Source: Mitsuaria sp. 7
GTDB taxonomy: Bacteria > Pseudomonadota > Gammaproteobacteria > Burkholderiales > Burkholderiaceae_C
DNA length: 64,000 nucleotides
NCBI RefSeq assembly: GCF_001653795.1
Contig: NZ_CP011514.1
Coordinates: forward strand, 3,366,279 to 3,430,278
Reading direction: 5' to 3'
Shown here: piece after piece, positions 43,972 to 51,650 of the stretch
Layout: every line of letters starts with the position of its first letter
How positions within the stretch are numbered: the stretch's first letter is position 1
The notes under the pieces: model-generated
Databases searched by the model: none
Seen by the model: the letters and a program-made list of their open reading frames with translations, nothing else
Told to the model about the DNA's origin: nothing
Program-made: the position numbers and the translations under genes

Positions 43972-44535
43972 TCAGGCGTCCTCTTTGGGGACCAGACCAC
44001 CGAAGTCTTCCGAGTACACGTACTCGCCGGCCAGGACGTCCGAGACGTACTGCTTCAGCCATTCGCCGAAACCGCTGGCCAGGATCTCCCGCTCGGCGGA
44101 GTCGTGCCACATCGTGATGACCTGGCCGACTTCGCCCCCGTCGTCAGGCGCGAGATCGAGGCAATAGTGATTGCCGCCATGTTCGTAGGTGAAAGGGATC
44201 CAGAGCGCGTTCCACCAATCATTGCGCACGCCCTCGTCGGGCTCGGACTCGATGCCGTTGAAGTCGCCCGAATCGAGCAGCTCCTTCCAGACCGTCCATT
44301 GATCCAGGATGCCCGCAGTCGACAGGAAATCGGCGTTGTCGAACAGCCCGCCGGCCGAGTCCGACTGGCCGTTGTGAACCTTCAGGCAGTCGATGAAATC
44401 CTGCGGGAGGCGAGCGCCGAGCGCCTGCTCCAGCGCGGAGATCTCGTCGTCCGTCGCGGGCGGGTTGAGAGACGCCAGTCCCTCGGGCCAGTTGGCGGCG
44501 AGCCAGTCCTCGAACTGCTTCCAGAGATCGTTCAT
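43972..44535 (-). CDS. SMI1/KNR4 family protein
   Basis: A 187-residue SMI1/KNR4 (SUKH) protein. The fold signature is visible: PATDDEISALEQALGARLPQDFIDCLKVHNGQS near residues 30-60, then WNALWIPFTYEHGGNHYCLDLAP and VITMWHDSAEREILASGFGEWLKQYVSDV. SUKH proteins are common immunity proteins of contact-dependent or type VI toxins. The start at ATG 44535 has AAGGAG upstream. No toxin gene is adjacent. Confidence 0.87.
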   Translation of the reverse strand: MNDLWKQFEDWLAANWPEGLASLNPPATDDEISALEQALGARLPQDFIDCLKVHNGQSDSAGGLFDNADFLSTAGILDQWTVWKELLDSGDFNGIESEPDEGVRNDWWNALWIPFTYEHGGNHYCLDLAPDDGGEVGQVITMWHDSAEREILASGFGEWLKQYVSDVLAGEYVYSEDFGGLVPKEDA

Positions 44536-44613
44536 CAGTGCCACTCCTTCGATGCGCCTGCCGCCAATCGGCGGCGTGCGGGACTCTAGCAAAGCACGCT
44601 CAGGCGTTTCGTG

Positions 44614-45207
44614 TCAGAACCACCCGCCCCACTCGCTGAGCGGCACCGCGCCAGCCTTGAGAGACGGATCGCGTCGACGCTCTTCGCGCCATGCTCCGCC
44701 CGGTCGCCGCTCCCGCTCGACGATCTCGCCTGTGAGCAGGTTCCGGCTGCTCGCCTGCTCCAGTATTTCGCTGTCATGCCGCTCGTCGCTGCCGACCAGC
44801 CTCAGCGCCCCCGCTCGCCATTTGAAGCGTTCGTCGAAGTTGTTCAGCATCGTGCCGTCGCCGCTGTGGAAGCAGCTCAACGACAGCGACGCCTTGCTGA
44901 GGGAGATCTCCGTCCCGTGCTGGCAGTTGGTGAACGGTCGGGTCGCGGTCCACAGACGCAGCGACTGCGCGCTGTCGCGCTTGAACACCGCGACCAGGAC
45001 CTGGTTGTTGCCGCCCGGCACCTCCATGGATACGGCGATCTCCGGCCGGCCGTCTCCGTCAAGATCCCCCTCGTTGGTGGACTCGATGATCTTGTGGCTC
45101 GGAAAGGCCGCGGCGGCGGCTTGGCGCAGGAGCGGGTCCTCGGCACTCCAGGCCGATGAGGCGAGCAAGGTGTGGGAGACCCACAGCAACAGGGCGGCGC
45201 GAATCAT
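44614..45207 (-). CDS. Secreted protein with FG-GAP-like calcium motif
   Basis: A 197-residue protein with a signal peptide (MIRAALLLWVSHTLLASSAWSA, about 22 residues). A single FG-GAP/EF-like motif DLDGDGRPEIAVSM is near residue 49. A C-terminal region rich in Arg/Glu follows. It is probably periplasmic, and its role is unknown. It sits in the leftward small-gene run, 35 bp downstream of the zinc-ribbon gene. Confidence 0.65.
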   Translation of the reverse strand: MIRAALLLWVSHTLLASSAWSAEDPLLRQAAAAAFPSHKIIESTNEGDLDGDGRPEIAVSMEVPGGNNQVLVAVFKRDSAQSLRLWTATRPFTNCQHGTEISLSKASLSLSCFHSGDGTMLNNFDERFKWRAGALRLVGSDERHDSEILEQASSRNLLTGEIVERERRPGGAWREERRRDPSLKAGAVPLSEWGGWF

Positions 45208-45242
45208 GGCGGCATTCTCAGGCAGCCGCCAACGATCACAGA

Positions 45243-46010
45243 TCATCGCGTCGACAACTTGATCGACCAACCGTCGAGGCGCTGCGCCACGAGGGCGCGG
45301 AGACGCTCCTCGTCGGCGCCGATGAGGGTGATGGCGCCGGAGTACCCACCGGGAATGTGCGGCAGTGGATGGTGAAGGATGTCGACGCTCGCAAGCTCCG
45401 ATCGCAGGAGGACCGGCTCAGCGCTTTCAACAATGCGGAAGGTGCCGTCGGGCTCCTTGCGACTGCGTTCCACGACGGCCAACTCGAATACGGCGCCAAC
45501 CGGAACGTCCAGCCTGCCAGCATTGGTCACCACCCAGCGCCCATCAGGGAGCTGACGATCGACCAGCACCTCATGGCGCGGCTGGTCCCCGCTCCTGAAC
45601 GTCGCCCGGGCGCCGGCGCGAATGCAAGCCGCCTCCGCGCGTTCGACCTCGAAGTCAAGAAACAGCCCGAGGTCCCAGATCAACCGCCCTTCCCGATGCT
45701 GCGCTTCCAGCTTGAACGGCTCGAAGCGCTCGGCAAAGGAGAGCGCATGCTTGAGTTTGAGCAGCAGCTTCAGCGCATCCTTCTCGGAATCGATGGTGAC
45801 CGTTCCCGTGAAGAGCTCGCGGCCCGCCGGTGCGCTGAGATTCAAGGCGACATGGCAATGCACGGCGATCTCGTTCCCGCAGTTCTGGCACTGCCAGATC
45901 TCCAACGCCGAGGGGGTCGCGGGCACGGTGAACTTCGTGCCGCCGCAGGAGGGACACTCCGAGGCTCCGTCATGGAGAGGCCTGGGTTTGCTCACGGCAG
46001 CGAGTCTCAC
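45243..46010 (-). CDS. Uncharacterised zinc-ribbon protein
   Basis: A 255-residue cytoplasmic protein. The N-terminus carries two CxxC knuckles (CPSC near residue 19 and CQNC near residue 41), a zinc ribbon, with an extra CH at about residue 52. The remaining ~200 residues (LLLKLKHALSFAERFEPFKLEAQ, VLVDRQLPDGRWVVTNAGRLDVPVG) have no assignment I can support. The start is GTG 46010 or GTG 45995. The first follows the stop of the upstream membrane-protein gene by three bases, suggesting co-translation. Confidence 0.65.
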   Translation of the reverse strand: MRLAAVSKPRPLHDGASECPSCGGTKFTVPATPSALEIWQCQNCGNEIAVHCHVALNLSAPAGRELFTGTVTIDSEKDALKLLLKLKHALSFAERFEPFKLEAQHREGRLIWDLGLFLDFEVERAEAACIRAGARATFRSGDQPRHEVLVDRQLPDGRWVVTNAGRLDVPVGAVFELAVVERSRKEPDGTFRIVESAEPVLLRSELASVDILHHPLPHIPGGYSGAITLIGADEERLRALVAQRLDGWSIKLSTR

Positions 46011-46013
46011 AGG

Positions 46014-46463
46014 TCAGGCGCTCCCGCGGCTCTGCAGATGAATGGTCGCTCCGACATGGAAGGCCGCGACGGGAATCGCCACCGACAGCAGGAGGGCCCA
46101 GATAGGAAATGGCGGGAAGTATGCGCACAGGTAGCTCAGCAATGTCAGCCCCGCCTGCACGCCCCCGGCGATGAGCGCGTCGGCATGAGGCGAGGACTCG
46201 CTCAACCGCGCCGTCCACGCGCCGCCGGCCAAGTTGCCGAGGAACGCCAGCGCAAGAACGATCATCAGGTAGGAGCTGGACTGGGTCGCGCCCATGGCGA
46301 CCTCATTGAGCGACACGCCCTGCGCGAGCTGCACCTGGACGTAGACCAGGCCGAACAAGGTCGACAGGACGAAGTAGAGGCCGCTGGCGATGCACACGCC
46401 GATCACCACCGCCGTCCTTCTTCCGATCGGACCGCCTTGCGCGGTCAACACCGACATCACCAT
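46014..46463 (-). CDS. Uncharacterised membrane protein
   Basis: A 149-residue protein with four hydrophobic segments (around residues 18-40, 65-85, 95-112 and 115-135). No motif was recognised. Its stop is three bases before the start of the zinc-ribbon gene, so the two form a unit. Starts at ATG 46463 and ATG 46457 are both possible. Confidence 0.6.
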   Translation of the reverse strand: MVMSVLTAQGGPIGRRTAVVIGVCIASGLYFVLSTLFGLVYVQVQLAQGVSLNEVAMGATQSSSYLMIVLALAFLGNLAGGAWTARLSESSPHADALIAGGVQAGLTLLSYLCAYFPPFPIWALLLSVAIPVAAFHVGATIHLQSRGSA

Positions 46464-46583
46464 GCTTCCTCCCGAGTTGAATCCGCGTGCGCCACTGTGA
46501 TCGGGCGCTTGCGCGACGGGCGGAGCATAGCAACGGGAGGCGTCGCTCCTCGCGGGATCGAAGCGAGGGCAATGCGCGCGGAA

Positions 46584-47084
46584 TCAGTCCGCGTTCTTCG
46601 CGAGGCGGGCGGCGAGCTTCATGAGCGTCGGCACGCGCTTCCTGCCGTGCATGGATCGCAGCCGCACCTTGGCCGCGCCGATGTCGAGGCCTGCGCAGGT
46701 CACCACCAGCGGCGGGGTCTCCTCTTCGCGCATGACCTCGAACTGCGACGACAGGCCCGGCAGGCTCTTCTTCGAAACACCGACGACGGGCACGCTGCCG
46801 CCCAGTGCGTGATAGAGGTGCTGGCCAAGGCCCGGCGTGTCGTCGGCATCCAGGTGGACGAAGCCGTCGATCAGGACGAGCTCGGGTTCCAGGTTGTGCT
46901 CGCGCAGCAGTTGCATCACGCAGGGCAGTTCCCGCAGGTCGAGTTCCCCGCGGACGGCCTTCTCCACATGGGCGATGCGCGAGACGTAGGTCTTCTCCGC
47001 TTCGGCGGCATCCCAGGCCTCGAACGCCACGGCGGCGGCATTGGCCTGCGCGCCATCGAAGTGAACTGCGACTATGAGTTTCAT
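46584..47084 (-). CDS. Endonuclease V-related protein, divergent
   Basis: A 166-residue protein that aligns by eye with endonuclease V (Nfi, ~220 residues). It has RELPCVMQLL for the REYPALL catalytic-Glu block, LVLIDGFVHLDADDTPGLGQHL for the VFVDGHGISHPRRLG block, VPVVGVSKKSLPG for PTIGVAKKRLCG, and a matching C-terminal PLVV...GAAKVRLRSMHGRKRVP. The catalytic Glu and the central Asp are kept. The N-terminal Asp is shifted and the GHGxxHPR motif is replaced. Activity on deaminated bases is therefore doubtful. It is shorter at the N-terminus than the classical enzyme. Confidence 0.7.
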   Translation of the reverse strand: MKLIVAVHFDGAQANAAAVAFEAWDAAEAEKTYVSRIAHVEKAVRGELDLRELPCVMQLLREHNLEPELVLIDGFVHLDADDTPGLGQHLYHALGGSVPVVGVSKKSLPGLSSQFEVMREEETPPLVVTCAGLDIGAAKVRLRSMHGRKRVPTLMKLAARLAKNAD

Positions 47085-47199
47085 GCGCGGGATTATGGGT
47101 CGCGGCACTGCGCGCATCCGGCGATCAGTGACGGCACTGCCCCGGTCGATCTGCGCAAGGCCTGACCCCGGCGGCCACGGCGGCGATCGGCGATATCAG

Positions 47200-47643
47200 T
47201 CAGGCTGACGCGGACGCATTGACCAAGGACTGCACCTCCGCGATCACGCTTTCCGCGAGCACGGCGGGCACGCCCCAGTAGTCGAAGATGCCGCCGTCGC
47301 CGTGGTTCTGTCCACAGGTGACGAACACACCGGTTCCAAAGCGCGTCTTGAGATGCGTGGCGAGCCAGCCGACGAACCCGCTGTTGTCCGCGCCCGCAGG
47401 AAAGTGGAAGCGGAAAAGACCGAAGAGGTCCGCTCCTGCGTCTTCACTGGGGACGAGCTGGCTCCAGACGGCATCGTCGCGCACGAGTGCCAGAGCATCC
47501 GGCCGCACGGACGTGGCGAAGCTGTCGAGCGGGAACTCCTCGAACGCCCAGGTTCCCGGATAGACGCGCAGGCGTGCCTGGGTGATCACGCGCCTGAGGC
47601 GTCGCTCGGTCTGTTCAACTGTTTCGCGGGAGATGTCGACCAT
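47200..47643 (-). CDS. Uncharacterised protein (DUF6196-like)
   Basis: A 147-residue soluble protein. Conserved-looking stretches are RETVEQTERRLRRVITQARLRV, TWAFEEFPL, PDALALVRDDAVWSQLVPS, and FRFHFPAGADNSGFVGWLATHLKTRFGTGVFVTCGQN. From memory this matches a DUF named DUF6196, which I cannot verify. The function is unknown. The ATG 47643 is favoured because the longer frame overlaps the divergent GNAT gene. Confidence 0.65.
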   Translation of the reverse strand: MVDISRETVEQTERRLRRVITQARLRVYPGTWAFEEFPLDSFATSVRPDALALVRDDAVWSQLVPSEDAGADLFGLFRFHFPAGADNSGFVGWLATHLKTRFGTGVFVTCGQNHGDGGIFDYWGVPAVLAESVIAEVQSLVNASASA

Positions 47644-47788
47644 GGGGTTGCCGTCGGTTGCAGGGGAGCGGGATGTTGCACCAGACGAGACCGGGACGAC
47701 GTCGCTGCGTCTAGAAACCCTGAGCCCGACCTCCACGACGAACGCATCTGGCCGGGAGCGCATCTCCGCTGCCCGGCAAAATGCCCGC

Positions 47789-48244
47789 ATGGAAACCCCT
47801 TGGATCATCCGGCGCGTCGCCCCTTCCGACGCTGATCAAGTCGCGGCGCATGGCTGCTTTCGCGAGGACGATGCCGAGCGTCGTCCCGCCTACTCGGCCT
47901 GGGTGAAGCCGCACATCGGGTCCGGGAGCTATCTGGGCTGGTTCGCCGTCGACGACGGCGTCGTCGCGGGCGGCGCCGGCGTGATCCTGCTGGACTGGGG
48001 ACCGACACGCGGGAATCCCGGCGGCCAGATGGCCCGGGTCACGAATGTCTTCACCGCCGACACACATCGCCGCCGCGGGGTCGCGAAGGCGCTCGTCGTG
48101 GCGGCGCTTGAGCACTTGCGAGGGCTGGGCATCAACGAGGTCCGGCTCGGCGCGACCGAGGATGCGCGGGAACTCTACCGATCGCTGGGGTTCACGGAGT
48201 ACGCGGCGGAAATGCGGACCAGGTTGCAGACGCCAGGGACATGA
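47789..48244 (+). CDS. GNAT family N-acetyltransferase
   Basis: A 151-residue acetyltransferase. The acetyl-CoA binding motif A is clear: VTNVFTADTHRRRGVAKALVVAALEHLRGLG at about residues 83-113. Motif B follows as RLGATEDARELYRSLGFTEYAAEM. The substrate is unknown. It is the only rightward gene in this stretch, divergent from the DUF6196-like gene. Confidence 0.88.
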   Translation: METPWIIRRVAPSDADQVAAHGCFREDDAERRPAYSAWVKPHIGSGSYLGWFAVDDGVVAGGAGVILLDWGPTRGNPGGQMARVTNVFTADTHRRRGVAKALVVAALEHLRGLGINEVRLGATEDARELYRSLGFTEYAAEMRTRLQTPGT

Positions 48245-48312
48245 CGGCGCCCGGATCTGCGATTGAGCAGGACTCATTGGCAGGCAACACCTGGCACTCC
48301 TGATCGTCAGGC

Positions 48313-48663
48313 TCAGCGATAGGCAAATGGATCCCAGGGATACAAATCCTTCGCTTCTTCTCCCATACGGCGATATCGAAGACCCATATACAGGCCCGTC
48401 GCCAAGCCGATCAACGTCATTGTCCAGTTGGCCCACGAATCTCCCCAGTCCCCAAGGACGAACGAACTCCCGAAGACGAACCGCAAGGCCAGGGACGCGA
48501 CCTCCTGCAAACCTCGGAAGTAGAGGATGAAGCAGAACAGCATCATGAGATGGTCGCCTCGATCCCTTTCAACACGCCAGAGCAGCCAATAGGGAACGAT
48601 TGCGCAGATGCCTGGTGCGCAGTAAGTAATGAATGTGATGAATGGGTCAGTGAATATCTGCAT
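48313..48663 (-). CDS. Small membrane protein, tandem paralogue 1
   Basis: A 116-residue protein with about three hydrophobic segments. It is related to its upstream neighbour (48701-49033): both share an APG/LPG-x-PYW opening, an FGS-x-x-x-x-G-x-WG/D motif near residue 65, and a YPxxPxxxR tail. The function is unknown. Base composition is more AT-rich than the core genes, fitting an acquired segment. Confidence 0.65.
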   Translation of the reverse strand: MQIFTDPFITFITYCAPGICAIVPYWLLWRVERDRGDHLMMLFCFILYFRGLQEVASLALRFVFGSSFVLGDWGDSWANWTMTLIGLATGLYMGLRYRRMGEEAKDLYPWDPFAYR

Positions 48664-48700
48664 TCAACCACCGTGCTTCCCAGAATTCGCAAATCGGCGA

Positions 48701-49033
48701 TTAACGAACATAAATTGGCTCGAAGGGGTAGTACTTCTTCCCAATGCGTCGGCAATGGCGCGCCAACAGGACGGCAATGACAGCACCGATCGAGCTGAGC
48801 GCCGCAAGCGATGCCGCTTCTCCCCAAGCGCCAAACATGAGGGTGCTGCCAAAAATGACTTGGCAAAGGGCTGACGCAAATCGACCAATGAATTGGGCAT
48901 TTGCGGCAAACAATATAATCATAAGAACAACGTCGCGAAAACTACGACGGATTGGCCACATCACCCAGTAAGGGACACCTGCCAGCACGCCCGGCAAAAA
49001 ATAGAAAAAAGCATCATTGAATTGATTTTCCAT
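48701..49033 (-). CDS. Small membrane protein, tandem paralogue 2
   Basis: A 110-residue protein with three hydrophobic segments, clearly paralogous to the gene at 48313-48663 (FGSTLMFGAWGEA against FGSSFVLGDWGDS; YYPFEPIYVR against LYPWDPFAYR). The start at ATG 49033 has an AGGTGAG site; an ATG 21 bases upstream is possible. The stop of the DUF6338-like gene at 49051 overlaps that longer version. The function is unknown. Confidence 0.65.
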   Translation of the reverse strand: MENQFNDAFFYFLPGVLAGVPYWVMWPIRRSFRDVVLMIILFAANAQFIGRFASALCQVIFGSTLMFGAWGEAASLAALSSIGAVIAVLLARHCRRIGKKYYPFEPIYVR

Positions 49034-49050
49034 AACCAATCTCACCTCGA

Positions 49051-49710
49051 TCAATATTGCATTGGCAGATGACTTGCCGTCCGGCTCATCGCGATCAAAC
49101 TGCGTGCTTGTCGCTTACCCAAGAATTGGACCCAAGAGACCTCTTGAGCAGGCAAAAGCACTGCGGACGCTCCTGACTGAAACTCCACGGCCTGCCCGCT
49201 CATCGCAACGAGTGGGGTAGTCAAGAGAAAATGACCCGTTGTTGAATCCTCTGGCCATCCCTCTGGCCAACCAAATACCTTTCGGCCGTCCTTGAGATGC
49301 AAGATCAGATGGGACTTTTCGGCGCGAAACACTTCATACCAACGAAGGCGGCATGATTGCTGACGTTCTTCATTACCCCTTGAGCTACGCCTCTTACGAT
49401 CGTTAGAGCGAACTAGCTTTGCCGATCCGGTGACAACGGAAATCGCAATCCCGATTGGGATGACAAGCTGAGCAAGACTCTCCCAAGCGCCCAGCGCAGA
49501 CAGCGGAGTCGCCTTCAATATTCGCGCGCTCATTTCCGACAAGACCAGCACCACGAGGGAATCAATCCAGAGCATCACCTGCGGACGTTTGACCAGTAGG
49601 TTGAATGACGCGGCGCCCACGAGTCCCGGGAGCATCATGATGGTGCCCTGAAGACCAATATTTGAAAATAGATCAGCCAAAGCGGCTCCCGGAAGAGAAA
49701 TGCAAGACAC
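49051..49710 (-). CDS. DUF6338-like membrane protein
   Basis: A 219-residue protein. The N-terminal third has three hydrophobic segments (IMMLPGLVGAASFNLLVKRP, SLVVLVLSEMSARIL, LVIPIGIAISVVTG). A soluble C-terminal domain contains HLILHLKDGRKVFGWPEGWPEDSTTGHFLLTTPL and QEVSWVQFL. This layout fits my recollection of DUF6338, found in accessory and defence-rich regions; the family name is tentative. The only starts are GTG/TTG codons near 49710. It is the upstream gene of the two small paralogues on the same strand. Confidence 0.6.
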   Translation of the reverse strand: MSCISLPGAALADLFSNIGLQGTIMMLPGLVGAASFNLLVKRPQVMLWIDSLVVLVLSEMSARILKATPLSALGAWESLAQLVIPIGIAISVVTGSAKLVRSNDRKRRSSRGNEERQQSCRLRWYEVFRAEKSHLILHLKDGRKVFGWPEGWPEDSTTGHFLLTTPLVAMSGQAVEFQSGASAVLLPAQEVSWVQFLGKRQARSLIAMSRTASHLPMQY

Positions 49711-50122
49711 ACCGCAATGGCGTGCCGACAGATGACTCCTCCTGGAGCCTGGCCATCGCTCCAGTGACGGGAAATTTCCCCGGCAGGTGGCGATCGCAGG
49801 TTGCCGTGCGTTGAATGAATCGAAGGATATCGGCGAGCGTCGGATCGCTCAATCACTCGTCGAAGTGGCGGAACGCCTAGAATCGGTAGTCGATTCAATG
49901 CCGGAAATTCTTGGTTTGCTGCACGTCAAGAAGAGCGACGTCAAACTCGCCAACATAAAGGTAGGTTCACGACAACTGCTTGCTGGAGGAGCTATTGAAG
50001 CAAGCCATTAAAAATGACCTGTCCGTGCTGATCACCCAAAACCAGACGAGTGCCACACGCTCCCGCGTAAGCACTCGTTTTCCCTTCGACGACCGCAGCC
50101 GAGTGCGACGGCTCTGAATGAA
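49711..50122. other. Gap with hairpin copy 1 and a doubtful short frame
   Basis: This 412-bp stretch holds the first copy of the long repeated hairpin (50046-50083). It also holds a 74-codon rightward open frame (49787-50011) with plausible but unremarkable codons (DIGERRIAQSLVEVAERLESVVDSM). I see no ribosome-binding site or homology for that frame. It could be a gene remnant or chance. Confidence 0.35.
50046..50083 (-). terminator. Repeated long hairpin, copy 1
   Basis: ACGAGTGC and GCACTCGT form an 8-bp stem around CACACGCTCCCGCGTAA. An A-rich left flank and a T-rich right flank extend the pairing. It lies just downstream of the leftward GNAT pseudogene, so it probably was its terminator. 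It is nearly identical to copies at 50904 and 52253. Confidence 0.75.
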
Positions 50123-50656
50123 TCAGGTCACCACTGGCGGCACGACGTCGTTGACCACGAACTCGACGAACTCGGCCACATCCGGCGGGACGACCTCCCG
50201 CACGGACGAGAACGGCAGCCGCTTGAAGGCGCGGTCCCAGAAGGCCAGGGCGCGCAGGTCGTCGCGGAAGACGCAGACCAGCCACGGATGGTCCGTGGCG
50301 AGGATGGTCTGCCGGATGACCTCGGTGGCGATGCCCTGATCCCGGTACTTCGGCAGCACGTACAGATCGCCGAACTCGAGGACCGTTCGCTGGATCGTCC
50401 CATCGCGCAGGTTCTGGTGACCGACGAGGAGAAGGCCGGCGACCTCCCCCTTCTGACGAATGAGGTAGGCCTAATCGAAGGCATCAGGATCCCCCAGCCG
50501 GCCAAGGAAACCGGAGAGCGAGTTGAAGCGCCCGTTGGCATCGATGTCCTCGCCGGACCAGAACGAGGATTCGAGTTCGTAGAACTGCCAGAGGTTGTCC
50601 AGCAAGGTCGCGTCGGCGGGCGTGACGCGGGTCAGGGTGATCGAGGGAGGCGTCAT
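50123..50656 (-). pseudogene. GNAT family N-acetyltransferase, interrupted by an amber codon
   Basis: Two open segments in the same frame form one 177-codon GNAT gene: residues 1-61 (50471-50656) and 62-177. The single TAG at 50471-50473, in the context DAFD-stop-AYLIRQ, divides them. Downstream of the stop the sequence continues with intact family features: EVAGLLLVGHQNL, FGDLYVLPKYRDQGIATEVIRQTI (acetyl-CoA loop) and LRALAFWDRAFKRLPF. One base change from TAY or TGG would create the stop. It is either a recent pseudogene, a readthrough site or a sequencing error. Confidence 0.82.
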
Positions 50657-50731
50657 GAGGTGCGCGGAAACGGAAATCGAGCATCGCTCTGAACTGGGAG
50701 CCGACGCGTGGAATTAGGCAGACGCAAGTCT

Positions 50732-50747
50732 GGGGTCAGTCCTTGCC
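50732..50747. repeat. Dispersed 16-bp repeat, second copy at 7326-7341
   Basis: The 16-mer GGGGTCAGTCCTTGCC is exact at both places. In both it is preceded by GACGCAAG, here four bases further away. A degenerate inverted relative is visible near 47152-47170. It may belong to a short interspersed repeat family. Confidence 0.5.
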
Positions 50748-50903
50748 TTCAGGTCAATACGGTCACCGGAGCACAGACCGACAAGCTCGCCTGCGCGCCC
50801 TCCGTGGGCGGGACTACCGCAGGAGCAAGGCCGTCTCATCGCCCGTCCGTGCATTGGGTCGATGCTGACGCAGCGTAGCTCGCAGAGTCATCCCCAAAAC
50901 AGA

Positions 50904-50936
50904 ACGAGTGCCACACGCTCCCGCATGGGCACTCGT
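50904..50936 (-). terminator. Repeated long hairpin, copy 2
   Basis: A 9-bp stem (ACGAGTGCC/GGCACTCGT) with a CACGC...GC-rich loop is flanked by CCCCAAAACAGA on the left and TTTCTTTC on the right. It lies 29 bp after the stop of the small partner gene of the Tse2-like toxin (leftward). It is probably that operon's terminator. Confidence 0.78.
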
Positions 50937-50964
50937 TTTCTTTCTACCGATCACATTGAGACAT

Positions 50965-51189
50965 TCACACGTGAAGATCGCTCAGCGGCACGCCTGCTTC
51001 CTCCTCAACCTCCAGGTACTGTTCCTTCAGATAGGCGAGAAACTGCGTGAGGTGGACGTGGTACTCCTCGTAGTCGGCGCGCTCATGCTCGCGAATCGTC
51101 TCGCTACGAAGTAGCCCTTCGTGATACAGGACTGCGTCGCGAACAGCTTGCAGGAGCATTGGCGCAAATGCGTTCGGAATGGTGATCAC
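50965..51189 (-). CDS. Putative immunity/antitoxin partner of the Tse2-like toxin
   Basis: A 74-residue helical acidic protein (RDAVLYHEGLLRSETIREHERADYEEYHVHLTQFLAYLKEQYLEVEEE). Its size and position match Tsi2, the 77-residue immunity protein of Pseudomonas Tse2, but sequence identity to Tsi2 is not obvious. It starts at GTG 51189, overlapping the toxin stop in a GTGA sequence, so translation is coupled. The partner role is inferred from that overlap and the toxin homology. A hairpin terminator follows. Confidence 0.7.
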   Translation of the reverse strand: MITIPNAFAPMLLQAVRDAVLYHEGLLRSETIREHERADYEEYHVHLTQFLAYLKEQYLEVEEEAGVPLSDLHV

Positions 51190-51650
51190 GCGGCTTCCTT
51201 TATCGCGTTCTTAGCCAACTCAATGAGAAGGTGTTTGAACTGTTCCAACGGCATATCGAATGCTGGAGCAATGGTGTAGTGGGTCGCGCCGTATTGCTCA
51301 TTGAGAGCGTCGCGCACGATAGCCAGACCATGGGGGAGCACGGTGCCAGCGCCAATTCGATAGTACGACCAATCCTTGCCCGGGGGCACGCCAGGCTTGT
51401 CGAAGGTACTGATGCCACGGGGCGCGTTTCGGACCGACACCCACTTCGCACCCTTGCGATCAACGATGGTGATGTCAGCCGGCCTCAGGCGTCCGTTGGA
51501 CAAGGTGGTGGGCTGCTCCACGAAATCGAAAAGCGCGCCTCCTCGGCGGGCGTTAAGGGCCCGCCAGAGGTGCACGGGCACACGACCTTCGAAGTAGCGA
51601 TCCACTTGCCCCTTCGAGATATAGACGTCCTTCAGAACGGTGTCGGTCAC
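51186..51650 (-). CDS. Tse2-like ADP-ribosyltransferase-fold toxin
   Basis: A 154-residue protein resembling Pseudomonas aeruginosa Tse2 (158 residues), a type VI secretion effector that arrests growth. Matching blocks are RPADITIVDRKGAKW, GISTFDKPGV (Tse2 GGTSVFDRAGV), IGAGTVLPHGLAIVRD (Tse2 IPDGTDIPPDL), and the highly similar GATHYTIAPAFDMP with a closing helix ending AKNAIKE. The Ser and the His that correspond to reported key Tse2 residues are kept. Start GTG 51650 is preferred: GAGGC is upstream and it gives Tse2-like length. The longer frame begins at 51839. Confidence 0.78.
   Translation of the reverse strand: MTDTVLKDVYISKGQVDRYFEGRVPVHLWRALNARRGGALFDFVEQPTTLSNGRLRPADITIVDRKGAKWVSVRNAPRGISTFDKPGVPPGKDWSYYRIGAGTVLPHGLAIVRDALNEQYGATHYTIAPAFDMPLEQFKHLLIELAKNAIKEAA

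Larger units (their letters stand above)
50657..50964. other. Non-coding gap with a dispersed 16-bp repeat and hairpin copy 2
   Basis: No credible gene is seen in this 308-bp stretch. It contains GGGGTCAGTCCTTGCC at 50732-50747, identical to 7326-7341 at the parA-like stop, and the second long hairpin (50904-50936). Confidence 0.5.

Noticed and set aside
49787..50011. 74-codon rightward open frame as a gene
   Set aside because: No ribosome-binding site, no recognisable family and only average codon use; mentioned as a possible remnant.
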